From assembly GCF_001012815.1 (NCBI RefSeq), contig NZ_JYJP01000106.1:1-64000 (forward strand): a stretch of 64,000 nt of DNA, written 5' to 3'. This DNA is from Vibrio mexicanus. GTDB taxonomy: Bacteria > Pseudomonadota > Gammaproteobacteria > Enterobacterales > Vibrionaceae. Under the pieces are notes generated by a model. It was not told the DNA's origin and ran no database searches. It was given only the letters and a program-made list of their open reading frames with translations. Positions 24,611 through 34,277 of the stretch are shown here, one piece after another. Each line of letters starts with the position of its first letter. Positions within the stretch are counted from its first letter, which is position 1. A program made the translations under genes and the position numbers.

Positions 24611-25167
24611 TACTTAGCCTCCGCTAACATCTGCTCATACATTGGCTTAAGTTTTTCAGACCAATTGCGATCGTTTACATCACCAACATGTCGGTAGCGA
24701 ATAACGCCACTTGCATCAATCAGAAACGTCTCTGGCGCGCCGTACACACCAAGATCTAAACCAAGCATGCCATTACCATCAAACAAGCTGATCATGTATG
24801 GATTACCAAGCTCTTCAAGCCACTGGACAGCTTTGGCCCGGTCATCTTTGTAGTTTAGGCCGACAATTTTCACACCCTGTGACGCCAACTCGTTAAGGAA
24901 CTGATGCTCTGCGTAACACGTCGGGCACCAAGTCGCCCACACATTAAGTAATAGTGGTTCGCCAACAAAAATCTCTTGTTGGTAAAGCTTCCCAGGTTCT
25001 TCCAAGCTTTCTAGTCGGAATTCGGGAACTGGATGACCTACGAGTACCGATTCAAGCTTTGTTGGATCATCACCACCGGCATTTCTTACCAATTGCGTAG
25101 CGAACACTATAGCCAATGCAGCGAACGCTATAAGAGGGATAAACAGTATTTTCTTACTCATAATCAC
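24610..25167 (-). CDS. ccmG: Thiol:disulfide interchange protein CcmG/DsbE
   Basis: 185 residues (start 25167 or M3 at 25161). N-terminal membrane anchor (ILFIPLIAFAALAIVFA) and a thioredoxin fold with active site WATWCPTCYAEH and cis-proline GAPETFLID. Delivers electrons to CcmH/apocytochrome in the periplasm. Overlaps the ccmF 3' end by four bases. Confidence 0.96.
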   Translation of the reverse strand: MIMSKKILFIPLIAFAALAIVFATQLVRNAGGDDPTKLESVLVGHPVPEFRLESLEEPGKLYQQEIFVGEPLLLNVWATWCPTCYAEHQFLNELASQGVKIVGLNYKDDRAKAVQWLEELGNPYMISLFDGNGMLGLDLGVYGAPETFLIDASGVIRYRHVGDVNDRNWSEKLKPMYEQMLAEAK

Positions 25168-27120
25168 GCCTCCTGTGGTTTGCTACTTTTTCTGAAGCGA
25201 TAACGTTTGTCACTGATTGCTAGTGCGCCACCTAGTGCCATTAGCAAAGAGCCAGCCCAAATCCAACGAACAAATGGCTTGTAGTAAATACGAATAGCCC
25301 ATGATTCGCCGTCTTCCAACTGCTCGCCCATTGCGATATACAGGTCACGAGTAATACCGCGATCGATAGCCGCTTCCGTCATCATAGAACGTGCTGTGCG
25401 GTAGAAGCGTTTTTCAGCATGCAGTGTGTTGATGTAGCGACCGTCTTTAGTAATCTCAAAGTCCGCAATATAGCCGTCATAGTTTGGGCCATCTTTATCA
25501 CGAAGACCTGAGAAGTAGAAGTCGTAACCTTGCAACTCATAGTGCTCACCCGGTGCCAAACGTACATCACGTTCGATGTCGTAGTTCTGCACCATGGCAA
25601 TACCAATCACCGTAACCGCCAAGCCAATGTGCCCATCATCATGGCCCAATGGCTGCGCTGCAACTTCTTCACACCTTCCATAAAACTATGACGGTGCGTT
25701 GCACGTTCATGTAACTCGTAACCGTGCAAGAAGATAATCCAAAGCGCCATTACCCAACCTAGGTAAGCCATACCTTGGAAGTTATCGGCAAACAAGAAAA
25801 CAAAGGCCGCGCCGAGCACCAGTGAAGCAACACCGGAGATCAACATAGGCTTCATTAGATTCGATAGGTTATCTCGCTTCCAACGGATAAGCGGGCCAAT
25901 ACCAAGTAGGAAGGCAAATGGGATCATCAACCACGCAAACAACATGTCAAAGAACGGTGCACCGATAGAGACTGAACCTAAGCCAATCTGCTTGTGCACT
26001 AGCGGTAGAAGCGTACCCACTAACACCACGGCCAGCGCAGCCATTAATATAATGTTGTTACCAAGCAGTGCGTTTTCTCGGGAGAACAGGTCAAAGTTAC
26101 CGCGCACTCGAACTGCTGCTCCCTTCAGAGCAAATAGCAGAAGCGAACCACCGATTACGACAACCAGGAATCCAAGAATAAACATCCCGCGCGCTGGATC
26201 GGAAGCAAAAGCGTGTACTGACACCAGAACGCCAGAACGAACTAGGAATGTCCCTAGCAAGCTCAACGAAAAAGCGGAAAGAGCCAGTAATACTGTCCAA
26301 GCTTTAAACGTACCGCGTTTCTCTGTCACCGCAAGGGAGTGCATCAACGCAGTACCTGCAAGCCAAGGCATAAAGGAAGCATTTTCAACCGGATCCCAGA
26401 ACCACCAGCACCCCAGCCAAGTTCGTAGTAAGCCCACCAAGAGCCTAGCGCAATACCTAGCGTTAAGAAGAGCCATGCCGCAATCGTCCAAGGGCGTGAC
26501 CAACGAGCCCAAGCCGTATCGAGCCGACCTGCCATTAGTGAGGCAATGGCAAATGAGAAAGCGACAGAGAAACCAACGTAACCCATGTAAAGCATAGGTG
26601 GGTGAACGATCAACCCTGGGTCTTGCAGTAGTGGGTTCAAATCACGACCGTCAACAGGGAAGAACGGCAACGTACGGAGGAAAGGGTTAGAAGTCAGAAT
26701 AATGAACAGCAAAAAGCCGACATTAATCATACCCATTACAGCCAAAACACGAGCAACAGATTCTTGCGGCATGCCACGACTGAACATAGCAACCGCTACG
26801 GTCCAACCTGCCTGAATGAGTACCCATAGAAGCAACGACCCTTCGTGCGCGCCCCAAACTGCTGTCAAACGGTAATACCAAGGCAGTTGGGTATTTGAGT
26901 TATTAGCAACGTAACTTAACGTAAAGTCATTCGCGTAAAAGGCCCAAAGTAAAATACAGAAAGAAACAGAGAGCAGAATGAACATCCCCCAAGACAGCGG
27001 TCTGGCGGTATTCATTAACATGGTATTGTTACGCGTCGCTCCCATCAGCGGTAAGATGCTCAACAGCACCGCTAACGACAGTGACGCGATTAGCGCAAAA
27101 TGGCCTATTTCAGCAATCAT
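25164..27120 (-). CDS. ccmF: Heme lyase subunit CcmF (two frameshifts)
   Basis: Three overlapping frames together give one CcmF of about 652 residues: N-part 26344-27120 (MIAEIGHFALIASLSLAVLL), middle 25607-26512 and C-part 25164-25649. Restoring one G near 26409 ([20 protein letters not shown]) and one near 25632 (MMMGHIGLAVTVIGIAMVQN) joins them. Visible: the WWD heme-handling motif WGGWWFWDP, many membrane helices, conserved histidines, and a periplasmic C-terminal region. CcmF with CcmH/I ligates heme to CXXCH. Both lost bases are in or next to G runs. Confidence 0.95.
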
Positions 27121-27602
27121 TGATCGCTTCCTTGTAATTGTTTTTCTGAGTATTGAAGAGGTTCATGAGTCTTCTTCATTGCTTCCGCGATTTCAGCAGG
27201 CATGTATTCTTCGTCGTGCTTAGCAAGTACTTCAAAGGCCTCAATGGTGGTTGCATCAACTAACACGCCTTGAGCAACAATACCCTGCCCCTCACGAAAT
27301 AGATCAGGAAGGATTCCGTCGTAAAGCACCGTTACTGTTGGGCCAACATCTTGAAGGTCAAAGCTAACACGCAGTGATTTCGGGTCTCTACTTACTGAAC
27401 CTACTACCACCATGCCGCCAATACGCAGACGTTGGCCGACTTCAGGCTTAGTGCCGTCACTCTTGCCGTTAACTAACTCAGTCGGGGTGTAGAAAAGATC
27501 CATATTTTGGTTCAGTGCATAGATAATTAAACCGACAGTAGCGCTGATACCGATAAAGATCGCAAGAACAATGCCGAGCCTCTTTTTACGTCTTGGGTTC
27601 AT
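27117..27602 (-). CDS. ccmE: Heme chaperone CcmE
   Basis: 161 residues. N-terminal anchor (RRKKRLGIVLAIFIGISATV), OB-fold beta strands (GQRLRIGGMVVVGSV, VTVLYDGILPDLF), and the heme-attaching histidine in EVLAKHDEEYMP. Carries heme from CcmC to CcmF. Starts four bases inside the ccmD end and ends inside the ccmF start. Confidence 0.97.
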   Translation of the reverse strand: MNPRRKKRLGIVLAIFIGISATVGLIIYALNQNMDLFYTPTELVNGKSDGTKPEVGQRLRIGGMVVVGSVSRDPKSLRVSFDLQDVGPTVTVLYDGILPDLFREGQGIVAQGVLVDATTIEAFEVLAKHDEEYMPAEIAEAMKKTHEPLQYSEKQLQGSDQ

Positions 27603-27805
27603 AATGTGTTCTCCAAATTCTTCGCCGCGTCAATACGAGCTTGACGTTCAACTTTGGCTTGTACGTCTTCAAGTAGGGCCTTGCCTCTACGAATACTCAC
27701 AAACAATAAAATAAGCATGCTAGCAAATGTGATTCCAAATGCGCTCCACACATAAGAGGCGTAACCTCCCATTGCAAAGAAATCTCCTAGAGTCTCGAAA
27801 TACAT
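27599..27805 (-). CDS. ccmD: Heme exporter protein CcmD
   Basis: 68 residues from ATG 27805 (MYFETLGDFFAMGGYASYVW); a longer in-frame start at 27847 lies inside ccmC and is unlikely. One membrane helix (FGITFASMLILLFV) and a basic coiled tail (RRGKALLEDVQAKVERQ). CcmD stabilises the CcmABC release complex for holo-CcmE. Confidence 0.92.
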   Translation of the reverse strand: MYFETLGDFFAMGGYASYVWSAFGITFASMLILLFVSIRRGKALLEDVQAKVERQARIDAAKNLENTL

Positions 27806-27809
27806 ACCC

Positions 27810-28561
27810 TTACCCCTCTTTACGCAATGTTTTTTGTGCAAGCTCAATCACCCAAGGGCGATGACTCTCTTTGCTAATGATTTCATTCTTCAATCGAACC
27901 ATGGTGACGGCACCAAAGAAGAAAGCAAAACCAAAGATATTCAGCAGTAACGGCCATAACATGTCGTTGGAAATAGAAGGTTTAGCGAACTTAGTGATAG
28001 TCGCGCCTTGGTGTAGCGTGTTCCACCATTCTACAGAGAAGTGAATAATAGGAAGGTTTATCACACCTACAATGGCCAGAATACCTGCCGCTTTTGATGC
28101 AGTTTTTTGATCGTCAAACGCATGATAAAGGGCAATGACACCAAGATATAAAAACAGAAGAATAAGCTCAGAAGTTAAGCGAGCATCCATACCCACCAAG
28201 CACCCCACATCGGCTTACCCCAAACAGCGCCCGTTAGAAGCGCAATAAAGGTGTAGACAGCACCAATTGGCGCCATTGCCAACGCTGCCATATTGGAAAG
28301 TTTTAGCTGCCAGACTAAGCCAATAAATGCCGCAATCGCCATAGACATGTATACACCCATAGACCAAATCGCCGAAGGGACATGAATATAGATAATTCGG
28401 AAGCTGTTCCCCTGTTGGTAGTCAGAAGGGGCGAATGCTAGCCCCCATACCGTGCCAATCGAAAGACACAGCAGTGCGAGGACTGAAAACCAAGGCAACA
28501 ACTTACAGCAAAGCTGATAAGTCGATTCTGGCTTAGCATAGGGATGGAGCCATTTCCACAT
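27810..28561 (-). CDS. ccmC: Heme exporter protein CcmC (one frameshift)
   Basis: N-part 28175-28561 and C-part 27810-28208 join if one G is restored at 28186-28187, giving GAWWVWDARLTSELILLF and a normal 250-residue protein. Contains the WWD motif and six membrane segments; histidines flanking it hold heme for transfer to CcmE. Placed between ccmB and ccmD as in E. coli. The break is at a GG/GGG site, in line with the other indels. Confidence 0.95.
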
Positions 28562-28660
28562 CGTAGTTTCTCACTCTTACTTCATTGCTGAACGCGGGTC
28601 ATGACTTACTCAGGCCACATACTCCGCATTCATTTATAGTATTCTTATAGACCGTTTAAA

Positions 28661-29329
28661 TTAGTGAACGCTTACACGCAAAGCTGCACTAATGGCAAAA
28701 GGAGTCATGGTCAGTGCTCCCATAAACATCGCACCCAATATCGCAAGCTGGCCGTTATATGGCATTCCTAGCGTTGCAGCATCGATCGCCGATGTCGCGA
28801 AAATCAGTATTGGAATATACAGAGGCAGTACCAATAAGCTCAGTAGAACACCGCCTTTTTGCAAACCCACCGTTAGTGCAACCCCAATTGCACCGATAAA
28901 ACTTAATGTTGGTGTACCAACAAGCAGTGTTAAAACCACCGCAATCCAGGTATTAAAATCGAGAGATAATAGAATCGACAACAGCGGGCTGATTAAAATC
29001 AAAGGCAACCCAGTCAATACCCAATGAGCCAATACCTTTGAGATCACTACCACTGGCAAAGGAACTGGCATCAACATCATTTGTTCGAGCGCGCCGTCTT
29101 GAAAATCGTCTCTAAACAATCTTTCAAGCGAAAGCAGTGCTGACAATAGCGCCGCAACCCAAACAATACCTGCAGCAATACGTGCTAATAAATTTGGCTC
29201 TGGCCCTATGCTTAAAGGAAACAGAGTAATCACTATGATGAAAAACCAAAGCGGATTGAAAATGTCAGCTTGACGTCGATATGCGATGAGCAGTTCACGT
29301 CTCACGATAGTGGTCATGGTTGCAATCAT
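28661..29329 (-). CDS. ccmB: Heme exporter protein CcmB
   Basis: 222 residues with six membrane helices, typical start MIATMTTIVRRELLIAYRRQ and conserved DDFQDGALEQMMLMPVPLPV near residue 75. Permease partner of the CcmA ATPase. Start lies four bases after the ccmA stop; 99 bp separate it from ccmC. Confidence 0.96.
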   Translation of the reverse strand: MIATMTTIVRRELLIAYRRQADIFNPLWFFIIVITLFPLSIGPEPNLLARIAAGIVWVAALLSALLSLERLFRDDFQDGALEQMMLMPVPLPVVVISKVLAHWVLTGLPLILISPLLSILLSLDFNTWIAVVLTLLVGTPTLSFIGAIGVALTVGLQKGGVLLSLLVLPLYIPILIFATSAIDAATLGMPYNGQLAILGAMFMGALTMTPFAISAALRVSVH

Positions 29330-29332
29330 CTA

Positions 29333-29953
29333 CTAATCACCCAGCTTAATCTTTCTTAGTTTAGGATTATCCGCGAACATATCTTGGTGCGTAGTCAAAA
29401 TGACAATGCCGCCATTCTCTGCATGGTTAAGAAACAATGACTCCAACACTTTGACACCTTGCTTATCAATGGCAGTCAACGGCTCATCAAGGATCCAGAG
29501 TTTTTGTTCACTTAGCCACAAACGTGCCAAAGCCACTCGCCGCTGCTGGCCCGCGGACAGCTGCCCAACAGGAACATCTTCTCGGCCAGCTAAACCCACT
29601 TTCAGCAGCGCATTATACAATGCGTCTTTCGTGACGTTTTTGGTTCCGTGAATTGATTGATAGAAGTTGAGATTTTCAAACGCCGTTAACTCACGCTTTA
29701 CACCGGTTTGGTGGCCTAAAAACAGCAAGTCTTGATGGTAAGAATCTCTGCTAGATTCGATAGTCTCTTGATTCCAGAATATCTCGCCCTCATCACGGTC
29801 ACCTAAACCGGTAATGATTCGTAAAAGCGTTGTTTTTCCTGTTCCGTTGCGCCCTTCGACTTGCACTAAGTCACCTGAGTCAATTGTAAAAGAGAGGTTT
29901 TCGAACAGGATTCGCTCATCCCGAATAGCACACAATTCTTTGACTTCTAGCAT
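29333..29953 (-). CDS. ccmA: Cytochrome c biogenesis ATP-binding protein CcmA
   Basis: 206 residues. Walker A GRNGTGKTTLLRI, signature LSAGQQRRVALARLW, Walker B LWILDEPLTAID and the switch histidine (TTHQDM). ATP hydrolysis by CcmAB releases heme-loaded CcmE. First gene of the ccmABCDEFGHI operon; the 250 bp upstream must hold its promoter. Confidence 0.97.
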   Translation of the reverse strand: MLEVKELCAIRDERILFENLSFTIDSGDLVQVEGRNGTGKTTLLRIITGLGDRDEGEIFWNQETIESSRDSYHQDLLFLGHQTGVKRELTAFENLNFYQSIHGTKNVTKDALYNALLKVGLAGREDVPVGQLSAGQQRRVALARLWLSEQKLWILDEPLTAIDKQGVKVLESLFLNHAENGGIVILTTHQDMFADNPKLRKIKLGD

Positions 29954-30207
29954 ATATCAAATTTCGGATAAATTAAGGGGTTTATATTAACACAGCGAGT
30001 AAAAGACAAAACTATTCAAGGCACGTTGGAGTCACGAAACTAAGTAAGAAACTGTTAATTATTCGTGAGGTTTGCTTAACATTTTTACTTATTTACAAAT
30101 CCTCCATACATACAGTACAAAAGAACGCCATACCAATACCAGCACTACCCCCTAAGGGCTAGCTAGTGCCTTGTTTTAACAAGGTTAGATTGCAATATCA
30201 AAACTAA
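29954..30207. other. Intergenic region upstream of ccmA
   Basis: No reading frame or RNA structure stands out. It should contain the ccm promoter on the minus strand. A short inverted repeat CCTTGTTTTAACAAGG (30171-30186) is visible but I cannot assign it. Confidence 0.4.
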
Positions 30208-30233
30208 AAAAAGGAAGCATACGCTTCCTTTTT
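30208..30233 (-). terminator. Terminator of the flagellar/chemotaxis operon
   Basis: Minus-strand stem GGAAGC/GCTTCC extended by A/T pairs, loop GTAT, then seven Ts; 23 bp after the last gene (30256). Confidence 0.88.
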
Positions 30234-30255
30234 GTAAACAATTAGATCAGTTGAT

Positions 30256-30750
30256 TCATTTCCGTGCAGTCCTACGAGGAGGCTGTTTAGATGAACGCTC
30301 TGGCGAACCCTCTAGAGGTGGAATGGTTTCTTTTCCTGCCAGCTTCTTCTGAAGAGACATCATCAGCTCGGCTTCCGCTTTGGGCAACTCGCACTCTTCT
30401 ATCAGCTCATTAATCCCTGCGCCTAACTTGACCATCTTACTGGCACGAGAATATAGCCTGCCATCACTATCAGCATTTTCTAACTCATTGAGCCTTTCGT
30501 TTTGATAGTGAATGATCTCTTGCTGCTCACTAAGCTTTTGCCCAAGCCCAACAACTACTGATCTTACTTCAAGTAACTGTTTATTTGCTTTCTGAAGCTC
30601 TTTATCTAACGCCCGAGACTGTTGGCGATGATGATTAGATAAAGTGTTAATACTTCTTTTGAGCCTAAACAAACCGAGCAGAAGCAGTAGTATCAGCGCT
30701 ACTGCAACGCCCGCGATAATAGGCAGACTTGTTAACTGTTCTGTAGTCAT
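30256..30750 (-). CDS. DUF2802 membrane-anchored coiled-coil protein
   Basis: 164 residues. One N-terminal membrane helix (IIAGVAVALILLLLLGLF), a long coiled coil about 35-95 (LDKELQKANKQLLEVRSVVV), a conserved DUF2802 segment (KLGAGINELIEECELPKAEA, ELMMSLQ) that resembles a helix-turn-helix, and a basic proline tail (KQPPRRTARK). Last gene of the chemotaxis operon, overlapping the cheW stop by one base. It is conserved at this place in vibrios; function not established. Confidence 0.85.
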   Translation of the reverse strand: MTTEQLTSLPIIAGVAVALILLLLLGLFRLKRSINTLSNHHRQQSRALDKELQKANKQLLEVRSVVVGLGQKLSEQQEIIHYQNERLNELENADSDGRLYSRASKMVKLGAGINELIEECELPKAEAELMMSLQKKLAGKETIPPLEGSPERSSKQPPRRTARK

Positions 30751-31244
30751 TACAGATGAGCCATTTCATCCCACTCTTCATCAGTAAGTAGCTTGTTAAG
30801 ATCAACCAAAATAAGCAGCTTACCGTCACGGTTACTCACACCTTGAATGAACTTAGCACTTTCATCAGTACCCACACTTGGTGTTGTATCGATTTCAGAA
30901 GAGCGAAGGTAAACCACTTCAGCGACACTGTCGACAAGAATACCAATCACTTGATGTTCAGATTCAATCACGATAATACGGGTATTATCTGTGATTTCGC
31001 CTTCCATCAAACCAAAGCGAGAGCGTGTATCGATAACTGTAACCACGTTACCGCGTAGGTTAATAATACCGAGTACGTAATTTGGCGCTCCAGGAACGGG
31101 GGCGATTTCAGTATAACGAAGCACTTCACGTACTTGCATTACATTGATACCGTAGGTTTCTTCTTCTAACTGGAACGTCACCCACTGAAGCACTTCGTCG
31201 TTAGACTGTTCTTTTCTTACTTCGACTTCATTTGTTTGAGACAT
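30750..31244 (-). CDS. cheW: Chemotaxis coupling protein CheW
   Basis: 164 residues, single CheW domain (LQWVTFQLEEETYGINVMQV, EIAPVPGAPNYVLGIINLRG, VIDTRSRFGL). Couples CheA to chemoreceptors in polar arrays. Sits after parP with a 37-bp gap. Confidence 0.97.
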   Translation of the reverse strand: MSQTNEVEVRKEQSNDEVLQWVTFQLEEETYGINVMQVREVLRYTEIAPVPGAPNYVLGIINLRGNVVTVIDTRSRFGLMEGEITDNTRIIVIESEHQVIGILVDSVAEVVYLRSSEIDTTPSVGTDESAKFIQGVSNRDGKLLILVDLNKLLTDEEWDEMAHL

Positions 31245-31281
31245 ACCTTTTCCTCTCTAAGTCGTTGCCGACATAAATGAT

Positions 31282-32347
<1,066 letters not shown>

Positions 32348-32358
<11 letters not shown>

Positions 32359-33124
32359 CCGCTAACCTCTCAAGGTGAAGAAGCAACTGTTTATAAGCGA
32401 ATACCCCTCGGCTACCTGCGGCAAAATGTGAAACTGGTAGATGCTTCAAGCTCGCGTCTCGAAACTTTGTGTCGATAGGTATCGCTGAGTTCCAAACTTG
32501 ATCTGGGTAGTCACGCTTTAATTGGGTCAACGTTTGAAGCGAGGCATTCGTGCGCTTGTCGTACATTGTAGGAACGATTGTCACATTAAAGCCCTTGTTG
32601 CGTGATTTCTGCATAATAGTCAACGTTCTAACCATACGCTCCAAGCCCTTCATCGCCAAAAACTCTGTTTGGACAGGGATTAAGATACGATTACTCGCCG
32701 CCAAAGCGTTAACCATCATCACACCCAAAATTGGCGGGCAATCAATCAAAACGTAATCGTAGTCACTACGCAGCGCCAACAGTGCGCGTTTAAGAATTAA
32801 CCCCATACCGCTGCGATTTCCCATCACCCGGTCAAGGGTTGCAAGCGACATGTGAGCAGGAATGATATCGATACCTTCTACATTCGATTGCAAGATAATG
32901 GGTTTGACCGTTTCTGGCTTAAACTCTTTAAGCTGAAAGAGATCGAATAGACTGGCAGAGACTGCATCAGAGTCATAACCAAGATAAGTCGTCAAAGACC
33001 CATGTGGATCTGTATCCACCAGCAGGACTCGTTTACCTTGTTTACTCAACAAACCAGCTAAGGTGATGGTAGTCGTTGTTTTGCCTACGCCACCTTTCTG
33101 GTTAGCCACGCTCCAGACAATCAT
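32348..33124 (-). CDS. parC: ParC, ParA-like ATPase for polar placement of chemotaxis proteins
   Basis: 258 residues. Deviant Walker A NQKGGVGKTTTTITL, VDTDPHGS, and DYVLIDCPPILGVMM (Walker B). ParA/MinD family; ParC marks the old pole and recruits ParP and the array. Starts 10 bp after the cheB stop. HubP, whose gene end lies at the right edge of this window, is its polar anchor in V. cholerae. Confidence 0.95.
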
Positions 33125-33134
33125 TTAATTCCCT

Positions 33135-34250
33135 CTACTTGGCAAGGCCAACTTCAACAAGCATTCTTTCCGCAATGCGCTCAAGTGGAAGGTCTTCAGT
33201 AGAGATCCCCGCTTTAGCGACAGCTTGTGGCATGCCATAAACAACACAGCTCTCTTCATCTTGCGCCCATATCGTAGCGCCGGCTGACTTGAGCATTCGA
33301 GCACCTTCGCGACCATCGGCACCCATTCCCGTCAGTACCATCGAAAGGACTTTATCTGCGTAGATTTTTGCTGCCGAGCCAAACGTCACGTCCACACATG
33401 GTTTGTAATTCATGCGTTCACCGCCATCGATGATTCGCAGCTTAGCAGAGCCTGGTCGGCCATCGACCATCATTTGCTTACCACCAGGAGCAAGATATGC
33501 TACGCCAGGTTTCAATACATCACCTTCACTGGCCTCTTTCACCTGAATCTTGCAAAGAGAATTCAAACGACTAGCAAACGCCGCAGTAAACGTTGCGGGC
33601 ATGTGTTGAATCAGCAAAATTGGGTGAGGATAGTTCGACGGAAGACTCGTGAGAATTTTCTGCAGTGCGACTGGACCGCCAGTTGATGTACCAATCGCGG
33701 TTAATTGATATTTCTTACCCGATGCACGAAAACGCGTTGCTGCTGGTGCGGCAGGCTTAGCCGCTTGCTTTGAAGTTAATGCACTTGTTGCAGCAGTTGG
33801 ACGTGCTGTTCGCGTTGGAGCAGCAGGACGGATCGGCCTGCGCATCATTGAACGACGCGATGAAATCTGAATCACTCGCTGTTGAAGCAATGACACAGCC
33901 TCGTCGCGATTACGCGCAATATCTTCAAATTTCTTTGGTAAGAAATCCAATGCACCCGCATCTAATGCATCAAGTGTTGCTTTAGCACCATCATGGGTAA
34001 GGGATGAAAACATCAGGATAGGGATAGGATTCTTGGCCATGATCTCTTTCACGGCAGTAATCCCATCCATTACTGGCATTTCAATATCCATAGTGATGAC
34101 GTCAGGCTTAAGAGAAAGTGCTTTTTCCACTGCCTCTTTGCCATTAACTGCAACATCAATCACTTCTAAGCGCGATTCCGCATTGATGATTTCACTAACA
34201 CGTCTTCTAAAAAAACTAGAGTCATCAACGACTAACACTTTAATCGCCAT
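33135..34250 (-). CDS. cheB: Chemotaxis methylesterase/deamidase CheB
   Basis: 371 residues. Receiver domain (VDDSSFFRR, phospho-Asp in ITMDIEMPVMDG, conserved lysine in LPKKFED), basic/Ala-rich linker, and methylesterase domain with the catalytic triad region GTSTGGPVALQKIL, LIQHMPATFT and GMGADGREGARML. Removes methyl groups from receptors for adaptation. No cheR is present in this operon. Confidence 0.97.
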   Translation of the reverse strand: MAIKVLVVDDSSFFRRRVSEIINAESRLEVIDVAVNGKEAVEKALSLKPDVITMDIEMPVMDGITAVKEIMAKNPIPILMFSSLTHDGAKATLDALDAGALDFLPKKFEDIARNRDEAVSLLQQRVIQISSRRSMMRRPIRPAAPTRTARPTAATSALTSKQAAKPAAPAATRFRASGKKYQLTAIGTSTGGPVALQKILTSLPSNYPHPILLIQHMPATFTAAFASRLNSLCKIQVKEASEGDVLKPGVAYLAPGGKQMMVDGRPGSAKLRIIDGGERMNYKPCVDVTFGSAAKIYADKVLSMVLTGMGADGREGARMLKSAGATIWAQDEESCVVYGMPQAVAKAGISTEDLPLERIAERMLVEVGLAK

Positions 34251-34277
34251 AGTATTCCTTTTTCAAGCGAGTGCGAA

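Noticed and set aside
25164..27120. Three separate cytochrome maturation proteins in place of ccmF
   Set aside because: The overlapping frames align end to end with one CcmF when a G is restored at two places.
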